A DNA stretch of 37,105 nt from Purshia tridentata (taxonomy: Eukaryota > Streptophyta > Magnoliopsida > Rosales > Rosaceae): NCBI GenBank assembly GCA_003254885.1, contig QANT01004703.1, forward strand, positions 1 through 37,105, given 5' to 3'. The first letter of the stretch is position 1. Every line of letters begins with the position of its first letter. The position numbers and the translations under genes were made by a program. Under the pieces are notes generated by a model. It saw nothing but the letters and a program-made list of their open reading frames with translations, made no database searches and was not told where the DNA came from. Shown piece by piece: positions 10,529 to 24,300 of the stretch.

Positions 10529-11959
10529 GCATGCACGTGGACTAGTACTGATCTGGTGTCTAGAATCTGGTTTAGTTTGGTAAGATTGGTATAGATCAAG
10601 GTGTCGTGCCTTGTCAGGCTTAAACTATCCAATTAAGTTTAAGCTTCAGCAATGTAATTAACTAATTAAAATCATGTGTTCAATAAATAAATAACTAAAT
10701 GAGACGTGTACGTACATTGTAATACTAATAAGTGAATTTAATAATTTTGACTTTGCAAGTTTGTGAAGTTGAATGGAAGGAAATTAAGGTTGGCTTGTGA
10801 TTAAAGGCTAAAGCACAGAAAATTTTGTTTTGGCAAGTCGGACTATAGAAAAAGAAGCTTAATTTTCTAAGTATGACAAGTGTTGGCTAACTGAATTCAC
10901 TATGTTTTGGTCCAGCTTTTAATGGTAAATGAATTTGGTTGGCTTACAAATGTTAACCATCATGGTCAAGAACATGCAATGATGCGACCACAGGGTTTAG
11001 CTTTGTGACATTCTGGCATTCGGTAGAAACTTAGGTAGACTGTCCATGTCCAATTTAATAATTTATGTCCAATTCACCATATTATAAACACCTCAAGGCT
11101 CAAGTTGCCCAACCTATAGAGACTGAACTGGGGCACCCAGTCCCTACATGTATTGAGGTGGTTGGGTCACTTGAATCCCCAAGTTCGTATCCTCGAGAGT
11201 TGCAGGTCCTTGTTGCGGGGTATCTCACGCTCAAAATTCCCCCTAAAGTTTGTAGTAGAATGTTATGTTATTAAATTGTGAATCTAAACTTACCGCATTG
11301 TACATGAATTCCTATGCCTGCAACCCTACACTAACTTCCATATTAAACACGAAATTGAAGTAACACGTCAAACACTAGAATGTAGACGGTCCTGTCTGGT
11401 TGCAACTTTGATCATGATCCAAGTTGAATAGTGCAGACACCTGTAACCTATAAAACCTTTTGCAATATGCCAAAAGCTGTCTGTCGCTCATAATTATGAG
11501 AACTTCTAACATCATTGGGAGGGAAGGGGGTGGGAGAAAAGGAAATGCAGATTACATTTCTAGCTTGGAACATTCACTGAATCGATACCTTAGATCAGAA
11601 AGTGAAGGTACATCTTCAGTTGGCTAAGAGGATGCATGCATGAAAATGCGGATTGAGAACCCTAACAAAAATAAAAGTTAAATTTCCCTTCCTCCACATA
11701 TCCTTATTAACCCAAAGGGCATTGTGATATAACAAGACTAACAACTTAAAAAACTAAAATAACAATAACAATGTCACTACACAGACCCTCTTGTCCTCTT
11801 CATGACACCTTTAAGACATTCAAACTCAGTATCTTCATCTTCATTTCCCTTTTCATTTGGGCTTTGGAGGGAGAGTGCTGAGTATAAAAATTTGGCTACA
11901 GAAAGAATGGAACCTACAAAATTGACCCTCTTTCAAAGTCATACAGTACAAGTATTATG
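8381..11959. other. Intergenic region between the MULE and TIC100
   Basis: No credible gene is seen. It is AT-rich and has one long (CT)n microsatellite (10482-10526) followed by CATGCATGCACGTGG. A somewhat GC-richer block at about 11065-11240 contains AGTTCGTATCC, which resembles a worn Pol III B box. The last 250 bp or so (11700-11959) is the likely 3' UTR and flank of TIC100, which is on the minus strand. Confidence 0.55.
10482..10526. repeat. (CT)22 microsatellite
   Basis: Perfect CT run of about 45 bp, followed by an RY-like CATGCATG and then CACGTG. No gene start was found beside it. Confidence 0.9.
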
Positions 11960-14900
11960 TTAACAAGGGAGAAAAACTGGCTCACCACGTATAGTTTCTT
12001 CATATGGTTCCAAATAATACACTGGTGTATGCAAAGACAAAATACTGTCTGATTCCATTTCCGGTGCTGCATGCAGCCAACTATGGTTTCTTGATCTAAT
12101 CTCTTTTGGGCTTATTCTGGTATTAACACAAGCTGGATGAGGTGAGCCTATTTGAGATAAGGGCCGTAACCGACATAGCTTCCCATTTGAGAGGTTTTTG
12201 ACTTGGAAGTTCAAGTGTCTCTGCCTAATGGCTTTCAAATTTACTTTTGGGTCAACCACTAGAGGGAAACTGACTGAATCAACTGTTTTCAAGACACCAC
12301 TAGAGGCTTCATCGCATGAGGTAATAGCTGCCTTTGGCTTACCTCTACTCTTTTTCCATGACAAAAATGATTGTTGCAGCTGGGATGGAATCTGCAAAGC
12401 CAAACAAGAAATTAGACATAAGAGCCTGGAACTAATTCTGAAATGGCATGTCTCACTCAAACTGAGTTTTCTTACTCCGGCTTACTGGAACCATATAATA
12501 AAATATTAAAAGATAGGTTGATACAGAATTAGAGCCTTCATAACTTTTGTGTATAGGCATAAAATTATATGTGTCAATCACTAGCATCTGATTTTTAATA
12601 CAGATTATCATCTTGACTATCACAGTTGAAAATAAATAAAGGCAGTTGGCATCAATGGCTGTGCAATCAACCTTCAACTTATCAAGACGGGTAGGAAGAA
12701 GAGAATGACATTGTTGATGATCAAACCCAATAAACATTGTCAAAACTTCTGAATTATATCATTTCAGCTGTAAATTGTAACTACTTGATGCATATAGCCA
12801 AGCTTCCATGTGTATAAAATTATTTTAATAATGCACTACACATCACTAGAAGCTTGTACCCTCAGTTGTGGTAGTCAGATCACATAGATTCACGTGAAAA
12901 CTGAACCTCTGCTCTAAGTGCATACTTTTATACAGAGACCAATCAACTCATCGCACAAATTTGCATGTCACTTGTCTATTCCATCTCAATTCAGCTTATT
13001 ATGGTTAGGCACTGTGATTAATTTCAATCACTGAAGCAATCAAGTTCTGCAGTCTACACTGTTCAATGCAAATATTAACAGCCGTTACATAACAAGATAT
13101 GAAAATCAAATCAAGCCTCTAAAAATTTAACAGGACATTAGCTTTTCACCAAAAGACATCCAATCTTCATCTATAAAATATACATATTATCAATATATGT
13201 ATTGTGTATAGACCTGATGAATCACCATATAAGCTTACGTTTTCAATGAAAAAAGTATAGAGCAAATGAGCAATCCTCAGTTTAGTTGCTTGGTGATGCA
13301 GGAAAGGAAAAGATTATGATTTGATCTAAAAACCATGACAGAGTTAATGAATTGATTGGCTAGGGTTGACATTTTCTTCAATCCAAGTCATCGAATAGCT
13401 AAGTCATAACATCACAAGCCATTTTCTTCAATAATGCCAACTCACAATGATATCATGATATAAAAAATCTGAAAAGGCATTAATGTTGAAATCAAAAGTT
13501 TAGAACTCACTCCAGAGACAGGGCTACTTGAAGCAAATGCCAATGAAGATGAAGAAAATGGAGACTGCCCAGGTTTGTTTCCCTTCTGGCCATTTTTAGT
13601 AGCATCCTGATCTGCACCTGCAGACCCAAAACTTGGTGGCGCAACATCATCCTCATCTTCCTCTTCCTCTTCCTCTTCCTCTTCTTCATCATCCTCTTCA
13701 ATTAAGGCTTTCTCATCTTGGTTAGCCAATGAAGAAGTGTCTTCTTCCTCCTTCAAACTCATGTCCACCTTCTCCTCCTCTTTCTCTCTCATCTTCAACT
13801 CCTCATCCATATCTTCAATGACCTCTTCCAGGCACAATTCAGCTTCTACTAGTTCTAGTTCTTTTTCAATCAGCTTCATCTTGACCTCACTAGCTTTCCT
13901 CTTCTCTTCAGTCCATTTCTCTAATTTATCAAAGACAGGCTTGCATGCGTTTTCCACTGCCGATACAAGACGCATCCATATATTTTTTTTCTTCACACCG
14001 ATGTTACGTCCATAGAACTCGTCAAAACCAAGGGGAAGGAACTGTGCCTTGTTTGGGTCCACCTCTTCCCCGGGTTTCAGAGGTGGCTGCCAAAACAAGC
14101 GAACCCCATATTTTTCATCATTGATATAGTTGATTAACCGTCCAGTTCGTGTGTGTAGGATTAAGGGATCTTCAGTATATACAAGCTTTGATGGGTCTTC
14201 AGGATCAGGTTCTGGTTCCTTGTTAATAAGAACAAATTCTGGAGTCTCATCTGCTCAATCAAATGTGACATACCATTAGTATGAAACTTTACTTTGTCCT
14301 TTTTGGTGGAAGAACAAACCATGCATTCTTTTTCTGGTTACTTCAACAAAAGCATAAGCTAACCTGATCACAAGAGAAGAAGCAAAAAACTAAACTGAAT
14401 TGTGTCAAGAAGCCACTGGCCTATGTAGCCAGGTGATACCTCTCAAACTTTAAACAGGGAAAATAAAGGATTCATAAGAGGAGAGTTTTTTGTGTGTGTT
14501 GGGAAGAGCTATCCCACATTTTGCAGCTCATTTCAGATACTTTTTTGGGCAAAACATAAAAAAAAGAGGAAATAAAATAATGTGTGTTGGGAGTGGCAGA
14601 GCAAATTCTTGAAATAAATGCAAGAAACTGGGGGGTTTTATGGATGCAGAAATTAATACCCTTTGACCACCAGTATTCTAGCTCAGCAGGCATAGGTATC
14701 CTCAATGGAGCTTTATAGAAGGAGTTCAACCACATTTCCCTTTCCTCATCGACCTCGTGCACATATGTTTTCCAATAATCAGGGACCTGCCAAAGAAGTA
14801 TACGTACTAAATTTCTTAAACCTGACCAATCCTTAATCCTGACTAATTAGTATATTGATTTAATTTTCATTTTTTGATGTAAAACAATTTCACTAGTCAT

Positions 14901-17900
14901 AAAATTGATTATAACTTACTTCATAAAACTGGTTTATGAAGCCTGGTGCCATCCAAACATCTTCTTCTTCATAGAAATATGGATGCTGAGGATCACCATA
15001 CGGGCCCCTCTCTTCCCTAATCACTTTAAAGGCAGAGCAATTCCATGTCATGAACAAAGGAGAGATCATACAGAATACAAAAGCTGAATGGATCTTATGA
15101 TATAAACCAGATCTTCATGAAGTGACAAATTTATAATAGTAATTCAAAGTTCCTGTGACAATAAATGTCCAAATCAACTAAATCCGCATTGGATGAGAGC
15201 CAGATTATCATAAAAATAATGGAGCAAGGCCCCAAAGAAGGGCAAAACATATGCAAACCTATTTAGGGGTGTTGAAGATCTATTGGTATCTCTTAATTAA
15301 AAATAATAATAAGTGCGTTCCATAGTGTTCTGAACATCTATCTTTACAGACAGATTTATACATCATACAAATGCACCTGAATCGACAAATAAATATACTT
15401 ACCAATACGCAGATCACATTCCTGACAATTATTGTAACTGTTTTTGTGCATCACTTTTCTAGACAAGACAATAAATATAATCCTTAGGCAGATAGTTATT
15501 ACTAGCATTCAAAAAACATACTTCCATCAGGCTTGTTCACAAACATCCGAGCCTTAGCAGCAGCCACTTCTGCAATACCCGCATGCAGCTGAAAATCCAC
15601 CAACACATTAGGGATATATTTCTACAGATGGTAAGTTTCTCTTTATTTTTCATTCAAGTATAATACATCAAAGACTGAAGAGATATTTTTACCGCTGATA
15701 CATCCTCATCACACCCATTAGAATCCTCCAATAACTCCCCAAAGTAGAACCTACCCTGCATGTGAAAAGAAGATAAAGTACTAACTCAATAACCATACAA
15801 TAGTAACAAGTTATTGGACACTGTGAGATGCAAACAAAGGCATATCTTTCAGATGATTTGGTGTCGGCTCTTATTGGCATCCCCTATAAGCTACTTTAGT
15901 TTCTCTTCACTGGTTACTTTGCACTGAAATGCTGCAAGTTTAGTTTTATTCAAGCATCCTCTATCATTAGATAGTATATTCGGAATTCCCAGATTTGTTG
16001 AAAATTGGCTGCAATTGGAATCCAGGGATTAGATCTAATTTTGAGTCAAGAGATGTTATTAGGTCCTTATGTAAGTCCTTCAGTAGTTTACAACTTGGTC
16101 GATTACTGCTTCTAAATTGGACGACAGAAGTCTACATCATATTAGGATTAGGAGTTGCATAAAAGATGAATAAAAATATAAATGGACTGAATTTATGGAG
16201 ATATTAATTAACATATCATAATATCAGTAAAGGTTTCTTAAAAAAATATGGGTTAAACTAATCAATGATGCCTCAATTACATTAACAATTCATAAAATAA
16301 TGCAAGATTGAAAGGTCTATGGCTTAGGATGAATCAATGGAGCACTGGTAACAAATTGACAAGAATCATACTTCAACACTATCCACAAGGAACTTTAGGT
16401 GCGATACGTAGAAGTATAACCCTACATTTATAAGTTAGGTGCGATACCCATAAACTTATCCTTATCTTCTTTGACTCACTTATTTGCACTGCTGTTATAT
16501 CACAAATAGCAATTAATTTTAAAAAATTCACAACCCCACCCCAATCCTCAAACAAGTACAATCATCAAATCAAGCCCTAACCATCACAACAAAAATAGCT
16601 TCTGCTAGAAAGTTGTGTGGTTGTAAATCCAAAACAATCACATTGGTGCTGTTCCAGGTGTGGTAAAATTAAAGTTGAATTCATACTGATACATAAGTTT
16701 TGGTATCAAAGCTATTTTCCAAATCAATGTCTTGAATCTCACCAACCCTCTTTTCATTGCATATTAAGTATTTTCTGCATCCCTTGGTACCCCATACTGT
16801 GGTCATTCTATTTACATGGTTTAATCTAATATCTGTAGTTTTCATGTATTTTATAGTGAAAAACAGAACAGAGGGTCTCTATATGTACTAGATACAGGTA
16901 AAATTTCTCTAATCCTTTGACCTCTTCAATATATTAAAGTTGACTCCCACATGTTCAATGAATTTATGAAAATAAATGGCTTATATTTCATGCACCTACA
17001 TATATGGTACGTTCATTGACTTCATATACACCACATCCATGCATTCTGGCATGTTTCCACTGACCAGCATAACGATATCGACCTTTCTCCCTGGCAAAGA
17101 TAGACAATCATTATAAAACCACAACACTAGTATCAGCAAAAAGGATACATTTATTACTTTCACAAAAAATGCATGCAAAAGGTTTGATAAAATTGTCAAT
17201 AAAAATTGTGAATTACAAGCCCTTTTGCCCCTTCACCCCTTCCTGTTGTAGCCATGGATAAGATGCTAAAAAGTCACTACTCTATACTGGCGTTCAAATC
17301 ACTAACCAACTGAAGTACATAACAAAACTTCTTTTAAATTTATAACAATCAGATGTATCTCACACCTTATCCACACCTCCTAAGGGGTGTCTGGGACTAT
17401 TTGAGTACCCACCTAGTCACTGGGCGTGTGCAATACGTCTTGTTCTGAAATTTTTGGCATTATCAGAGTAAGATCCTAGGGGTGGCTATCAAAGGAGTAG
17501 GACTGACATCATACAGCAAAGCAACACTACTTAAGGAGTTCAAACCCATTGAGCAACTACCTCACTTTGATTTTACTTGATAATTCGCATAAATAGCCAA
17601 AGAAAGATAACATTTTAGAATACTAACCACATCTTCCAATCTTAAGAATATAATTAAAATTAATAAAAAATTCATTTAAATAGAAGCAAAAGCGGCTAAA
17701 AAATATAACTAACGGTTTCCTCCCAAATTGTCTGATCCAGTCATCTCTTTCATAAAAGGGTACTTCATACTGCCCCCCTGCTAGACGAATGCTGTCTTCA
17801 ATATCCATCTCCAGCCATTCCTTGTCTTCCGGGGTCATATAATCTCTTGATATTATGTGCCCTTCAGCACGCATTTGTGCTTCAAGCCTTAAAAGAGGGT

Positions 17901-19710
17901 AACAAGGAATTCAATTAGTTCTTATTACATGTAATGAAATCTTGCAGTACTAACAGTCAAGATATGGAATGGTACATAAATAAGGATCATAAACTTACTT
18001 GGAACCGGGAACAGGCTCTATATCAGGTATATCAACTTCAACAACCCCATGACCTTCCATGTTATTTTGAAGCCATTCACCTTCATACCTATGAATAGAG
18101 AATGATTTTTTTTTTTTTTTTCACATAACCAGAGTAAAAGGGAATTGCAAGCTAACCAAATTAATCAGTTTAGAGTTTAGACAAAGAAAACAACCCTCCA
18201 ATATATATAACAACCATGCTTAAGAAATCACACAAGACAAAGTCAAAACACCCAATCTATATATCAGTATTACTGTCATTTCTGGATATTCCATACAGCT
18301 ATGCAGATACATGACAATTATTGACTGTTTTTTTGACGTCATAAGTTTTGGGAAAACTCAAATTCCCAATTTTAAAAATATGAAATATTTTCTTGGTGAG
18401 ACATTGAATTTGAAAATTGATCCAAACCCCCACAAAGGCATAGAGCTGACTATATGTCCTGCACAAGATCTTTGAAATAAGCTTTCTATGACTTCTAGAA
18501 ATTTAGGATGCTTCTTTTTGGCTTGGTAAAATTTGAACCTCGGAACAACCCCCCACACCCTTGACCACCAAAGCAGATAAGCCAGGAATATTAGGCTACT
18601 AACTAGTAATTTCATCAAATTGTATATTTGTAACTTATTTTGATTAATCCCATCACCCCCCAAATAAAACAGATATATCGGTTCAGCTTGCTGTTTGATT
18701 TTCATCTTCTTTTCTGGCCATTATAGAGTCATAGTAAAGCACAAATTTTCCAAGACAGGCATCTATAAATGAGAGTATGGTCACAACTGCAATGATCAGA
18801 AATAGACAAACCTGACCAGTCCCTGTTCGGCTACATAGACTCCTTTCCCATGAGCCAAGTCATCCCACACAGTGCCCTCATACCTTAAAGAAAAAAAAGA
18901 TTATAACTTAGTAAGAAGAAACATGATAAGTTAAAGCAAGGAAAAGTGCCTAATTACAACAGTGAAAAAGAACATTGCCCATTTCTCTCATGTTATGAGC
19001 TAATGGAAATAATTGAACATAAACTATACAGCAGTAAAGAAAGAACCAAAGACATACGAGCTGCCATCAGGAAAAATGTAGCTAACCCAAGTGAGAAACT
19101 CCTCAATCCTATCCAACTCTTCAATCACAGCTTTAGGATTGGAAATGTCATGATGGTCATCAGGTATGGCCGGGTAAGGCTTCCGGTACGGGACGTAAAA
19201 CGGGGCAATGGGCGGGTCTCGGCCGGCCTTAATCTCCTCTCTGACAATGTCCCACTCCTCCTCATCAGCCCAAACCGGGTCCCAACCGGGTTTGGTCGTC
19301 TCCAATGGAGCATCCCCCCAAAGCTCCTTCAAGTCCTCCTCCCGCCATTTTTCCGGGTCCTCCGGAAAATCAAAGAGGTCCTCGTAAAACACGTAGCTTT
19401 TGTCCTCCTCGTCCTGCCTCCTCCTTACTCTCTTGCTCTGCAGGACCTGCGAGAACAGTTTCATGTTCACGTCGGGTGTGTTTTCGGATTCGGGTATTTC
19501 TTCCCCGGGTCGGATATAGATGAGTGATTCATCCCCTTCACCACCACCACCTTCTTCTCCTTCGTATTCAGAGGAATCGTCGGAGTCGTAGTCGGATTCT
19601 GAGTCTGAGGAGGAGGAGAGGTTTTCTCCATCTGGGTCTGAGTTTGGGTCGGGTTCTTGGTCTTTGAGTGGGGACTCGGTGGTGGGTTTTGACGAGTCTT
19701 GCTCAGGCAT
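11960..19710 (-). CDS. TIC100: TIC100, chloroplast inner-envelope translocon subunit (11 exons)
   Basis: Spliced CDS of 870 residues, complete. Exons: 19710-19058, 18883-18812, 18088-17999, 17887-17714, 17090-17000, 15755-15693, 15588-15522, 15023-14920, 14786-14660, 14250-13511, 12391-11960. All introns are GT-AG and phases agree throughout. The start is the first ATG (MPEQDSS); upstream residues in the same frame begin at TTG. An acidic Ser/Asp/Glu region at 29-61 is followed by MORN-type repeats: YEGTVWDDLAHGKGVYV (219), YEGEWLQNNMEGHG (243), YAGQWKHARMHGCGVYEV (337) and a partial one at about 360. Charged helical, probably coiled-coil sequence at about 590-650 leads to a Glu/Asp run at 665-682. 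The length is close to my recollection of Arabidopsis TIC100 (EMB1211, At5g22640). The protein is known to work with TIC20-I, TIC56 and TIC214 in preprotein import across the inner envelope. I see no classic transit peptide. It is divergent from the glycosylase gene. Confidence 0.93.
13648..13701 (-). repeat. Acid-coding purine repeat inside TIC100 exon 10
   Basis: On the coding strand this is a run of GAA/GAG/GAT triplets encoding residues 665-682 (EEDDEEEE... to DEDD). On the plus strand it reads as repeated CTTCCT. Such triplet runs can vary in copy number without breaking the frame. Confidence 0.75.
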
Positions 19711-19894
19711 TGTGCTGTGTTTCAGGGTAGAAGAAGAAGATAAGGTGGTGTGAGAGTGAGTGAGTGAGTGTGAGCGATGGTTACTAAGCAAAGTGGTAGA
19801 ATAAGTAGTACCAGCAGAGAGGAACAGACAGAGAGGGTTTTGCTTTCTTTCACAATAAAATTTAAAAATAAAAATTACAAATTAAGTGGTAAAC

Positions 19895-19981
19895 GGCCCA
19901 ATTTCTCTGAGGCCCAGATATAAGATCTTTGCCCATGTGTATAAATTTGTTTTGGGCTGAGACCTATTTTACCCAAGCCCA
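19895..19981 (-). promoter_or_regulatory. Site II element cluster upstream of TIC100
   Basis: On the minus strand TGGGCC occurs at 19900-19895 and 19916-19911 and TGGGCT at 19981-19976; on the plus strand TGGGCT is at 19953-19958. This is about 185-270 bp upstream of the TIC100 ATG. TGGGCC/T site II motifs are typical of plant nuclear genes for organelle and translation machinery and bind TCP factors, which fits an essential plastid-import subunit. Confidence 0.5.
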
Positions 19982-20492
19982 TTGCAGATAAAACTAACTG
20001 ACTTCATATGGGTCCTGTGTTTCAAAATGACCCGGCTGAAGCTACTTTCTTATGAGAGCAGTTTCGGTGCCACGTTTTTGGTATCAGGTAAGATCTTGGT
20101 CTTTACATCCACCTCTCCTTACTATTTATCTTTCTCTCCTCTTTCTTTAAAGATTAAGCTTTAGCCTCGTACCAAATCCTGTATTCCCTTTACTTAACTT
20201 TTTGGTACGCTTTCTACACCTGTTAATTGGTTTTTTTACTGAATTTTTTAAATTTTATTTTAATAGTTTTATTTTACGACTATACCCTCCTATAATAAGT
20301 TTTTTCAATGTAATTATTTTGTTGAACGAAAGTTATTTTATACAATCTTATTTTTGTGAAGTAACACAAAATTCTGATTCTGACTCTGTAATCATAAAGA
20401 TTACCAAAATTATTATAGTTGTATAAATGCGGTTTTTGGAAACCCAATTCAATTTATGTAGAAGGCTCATTTCTCTTTCGTAAGAAGCCCAG

Positions 20493-20803
20493 AGCACTTA
20501 TAATAATTGAAAAACAATCAAATTATACTTTATTTTCAATACTAATATTTTATTTATTGTAGAGCGCTTTAATATTAATGATATGAGGATTTTCACGACA
20601 GCTACAACTGCAACTACAGTCATTACAACTACAATTATAGTTAATTGCAAATTGCAATTACTACAGTTAATTACAACTACACACTTGTTAAACAGGCGGT
20701 GTTTTGTCTTTAAAGTTACAAAACTCAGGACTTATTTAACAATGTTTTTTAAGAAGGGTTTTGATTGAAAGCACATATAAATTTTTATAAAATTATAAGT
20801 GCT
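20493..20803. mobile_element. Possible short inverted-repeat (MITE-like) element
   Basis: AGCACTTATAAT at 20493-20504 is matched in reverse complement by ATTATAAGTGCT at 20792-20803. Next to the right end is a near-palindrome, AAGCACATATAAATTTT against TATAAAATTATAAGTGCTT. The interior has CAACTACA-like words and no coding. I found no clear target-site duplication, so the exact ends and the superfamily (hAT-like?) are uncertain. It lies in the divergent spacer between TIC100 and the glycosylase gene. Confidence 0.35.
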
Positions 20804-21015
20804 TCATACAAAAGCACGTGAAAGTGCTTATTGAGGAAGATTGTGAGTGCTTACTCATTTTTTTGTCTTCTATGAGCCAAAGGATTAGAACTTCGAATGG
20901 CAAAAGATAAACAAAGATAAAACAGAGAGAAGAATCACTTGATCAATAATTAGTTGTTTTTATACCACTAAAATTCCTCTTAACAAATAAACTCTTTCCT
21001 ACAAACACATTTTTT

Positions 21016-21026
21016 GGCCCAGCCCA
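21016..21026. promoter_or_regulatory. Paired site II-like motifs upstream of the glycosylase gene
   Basis: GGCCCAGCCCA holds two overlapping reverse-complement site II motifs (TGGGCC and TGGGCT), about 340 bp before the glycosylase ATG and followed by an ATTGG. A TATA-like TATAAT sits at 21201-21206. Promoter assignment is inferred from position only. Confidence 0.3.
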
Positions 21027-21364
21027 TTGGAACTCAGCAGCTTGCTTGCCGTCTCGATTCTTGGGTACTTCAGTAACTGTCACGTATTTGATTCCATAAA
21101 GAACTCTACTTACACTGTCACATAATATTCATTCAAAAAAACCCACCTACTCTCAATATTACACCAGAATTTTGATGGTTGTTCTTCTAAACTCTTTTTA
21201 TAATCAAGGATTACACTAGTTTTTGTGTAATCTTCAGCCTCAAGTAATTGACAGATTTTGTGTTTTATTCCGTGCCCTTTTGCAATTTTGTTTATGGTTG
21301 AATATAAGTTTTATTGTTCTCTCTTTTTCTGTTTGATCGCTTTCTCTCAGTTGTTGGGTTAGCT

Positions 21365-24300
21365 ATGTCGGAACTAAAGGTTTACAAGAGGAGAGAACAT
21401 GATTCCAAAGGCAATGCAATGGAAGCTGAAGAGGGGCAGAAGCAGAGCTTCCGGGCCCCGGAGACCCCTATAAAGCCTAGGCCAAGGAGGCCCCTGAAAC
21501 TACAAATCAAGAACAAACCGAGACATTGTTCATTGATCAGTGACTCAAAAATTGAGGCTTCTACTGGGTTTTCTCTGTGTTCTTCTAGTTCTGCTACAAG
21601 TTTTTCAGAGGAAAACAAAGGCTTACATAACCCAATTGCATGTGAACTGAGAGACACAAATTTGGCTTCTAATGGGCTTTCTATTTGTTCTACTGCTACA
21701 AGTCTTTCAGAGGAAAACAAAGGCTTGAATGACTCAATTTCAGCATTGCCCACAAAGGGGAATGTACAGAATTGCAGTGGAATAAGAAACACAAATTTGG
21801 GTTCAGTGGGCTTAGATTTAAATAAGAGTGTGTGGAAGTCTGAGCCATTTTCTGATTCTTGTTTTATGGAAAATTTTGAAGCATATTTGGCAGCAGAACA
21901 GGTCACAATTAATGGGGAAGAGTTCCTAAACTTGAAAAAAGTAACTCCTCTAACCCCTCAGTCATTATCTCCCAATGAAACAAATAGCGGTACCTTTGAA
22001 AAGATGGACACATGTTTCATTCCAGTTGTGCAATCTCATGTTGGTGAAGAGACTCTGCAGGAGCCAGTTGAAGATATGTTGCTGGGTCTAAAGCAGCAGA
22101 GTGGTAATTCCATGTCACAATGTAAGTCATGTTAAGAGCTGAATGCTCTCCTTTCCTTGTGGCTTTTTCATTTAACAGTTTGTTTTTATTGATTGTTCTT
22201 GAACTGGATTTATTTATTTAAATCAATTTTTTCAAATTCAATTATTTAATTAGAGGAATAGGATGCTGTACTAGCTGCTTTACTGATCTTGGTATAACTT
22301 GTGGGAATTAGAATGTATCCATTCAACCTGTATCATAGCTATTGAAATTTCAGATGGCATCACATTCTTAAATCCTTTATTGTTCTTATTGATAATAATG
22401 ATAGTGTATTTGACTACAGATGATCAAAATACTCAGGAAAATTTTAGTCCAGAGAGTGTAGACTATCATATGGAGAATGAGCATCAGAAGTTCAAAGTTT
22501 CAAACTGTATTGTTGGCTCAGAATTGCCTACCACTCCAAGCTTATCACGTAATAAGAATAATCTGAAAAGAAGACCAGATGGAGGTACAAATTTGAACAA
22601 AAGGCCACAGAAGAGACCGAAGAAGAAGGTACATAGGCCGAAAATTGTTGGTATAGGCAAACCTAGAAGAACTCTGGAACCTAAGAAGCCAAAGAAAGCA
22701 ACACCAAAGCGTGCTTCTTCAAAACCAAAGAAACCAAAGCCTGCTTCTTCCAAGAAAAAGCATTCAAACGATGAAAGTGCCATCATATTAGTCACTCATC
22801 CGCAAAGACTTAGAACTGGTTGTCGAAAACTTGATTCAGAAGGCAGTGACCACATCCAGACTGATTTCCAGTATAATGTATTGCAGGTTTACCAAGGAAC
22901 ATTCCATGCAAATCATTGTCTCAATTATAGCAGAAATATAGGACTGGATTTTCCAAAGATATGCCGGAAACAAAGAATGAGGAGGAGGAAATGGGAGGTA
23001 GACAGATGGTCTGTAATAGCAAGTGAGTTTTATGAGAATGCAAGCCATGCTACACTGAGACATACTAACAATAAATTAGCCCTCAAAATAAGTCCAAAAG
23101 AAGTGCACAACGTTTTCAGCAAACAAAACCAGGGAAGGCTTCCATACCAAACAACAAAAACCAGAGATCTAATTGATGGACTGCAATCACTAATTAAGAC
23201 CAAGAAGAAGAGATCAAAGGGGTATGCACAGAGGCGCAATCAGTCACCAAAAATCCTTCTCAAAGAAACAGTTGTTGGTGAAAGACAAAAAAGTGAGAAT
23301 TTTCAGATGCCCGACCTTAATGAGGATGCTCTATCTGCAACTGAAAATGTAGGGAGCTTTACAGAGAAATGGACTAAGATGGGGCCTTCCCTTTTCAATA
23401 CAGAGCTTCAAAATGGTGAACTTATCAGAGAGGCAGTTGGTGAAATGCAAAAAATTGAGAATTTCCATAGGCCCTACCTTAATGAGAAATGGACTGAGAT
23501 TGGACCTTCCTTTGCCAATACAGACCTTCACAACGGTGAAAGTGAAGGAAGTCCATTTGAGCACGAGGGTCCTTGCTTCACCAACTCAAGAGGTAATTAT
23601 GTTTGCATAAAGCTCTTCTTTTTTCTTTTTTCTTTTTTAAAGTAGCACATGCCACTTCAATTTTAATTCCTTTAAGTAACCTTACACAATAATTTATTTG
23701 CAGAATATAAAGAAGGGCAGGTAGAAGAAAGGTTTTCTGAGATGTTTCATGACAATAAAAGTGCCAAATCAATAGGTACTTTGGTAGAGATTATTTTTCT
23801 TTTCAAGAAGCAGATGCATAAGTCACATTAAATTAATTTGTAAGCTCTATATTGCATTTGATGCAGATTCATGGGGAGACACTATCAGTTTGGCTGTACA
23901 GAAAAGTCCACACATCAACCATAGAATTATCGACCTAGAGCAAGACCAATATGCACATGTTCCCATCAACGAAGATGGCATACTAGTTTCCTATCAAGGA
24001 CAACAACATCAGGATGCACATGGTCCTCATGGAGGGATTGGCATACTAGCCAAATACAAGGGTCGAAAAAAAACTGAAAAACTTAGCCCAGAGCGTGAAG
24101 AACTGGCTTTGTCATGGAGGATTCAGATGAAAGACAAAGTTGAAGAGGGTCAAGGGAAAGAAGATGATGAGGAATGGTGGAATAATGAAAGAGAAGTCTT
24201 TCGTGGTCGGATAGGTTTACTTATATCTCGCATGCATATAATCCAAGGTACAACCTTACTAGCTAATACTTTGCTAAAAATGTTACATAGAATTCTAACA

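Noticed and set aside
13442-14098. A stand-alone acidic protein on the minus strand
   Set aside because: It is TIC100 exon 10; the apparent start is an internal Leu codon and the tail is intron read-through.
22299-23645. A separate Lys-rich plus-strand gene
   Set aside because: It is exon 2 of the glycosylase with intron sequence at both ends; the phases join cleanly to exons 1 and 3.
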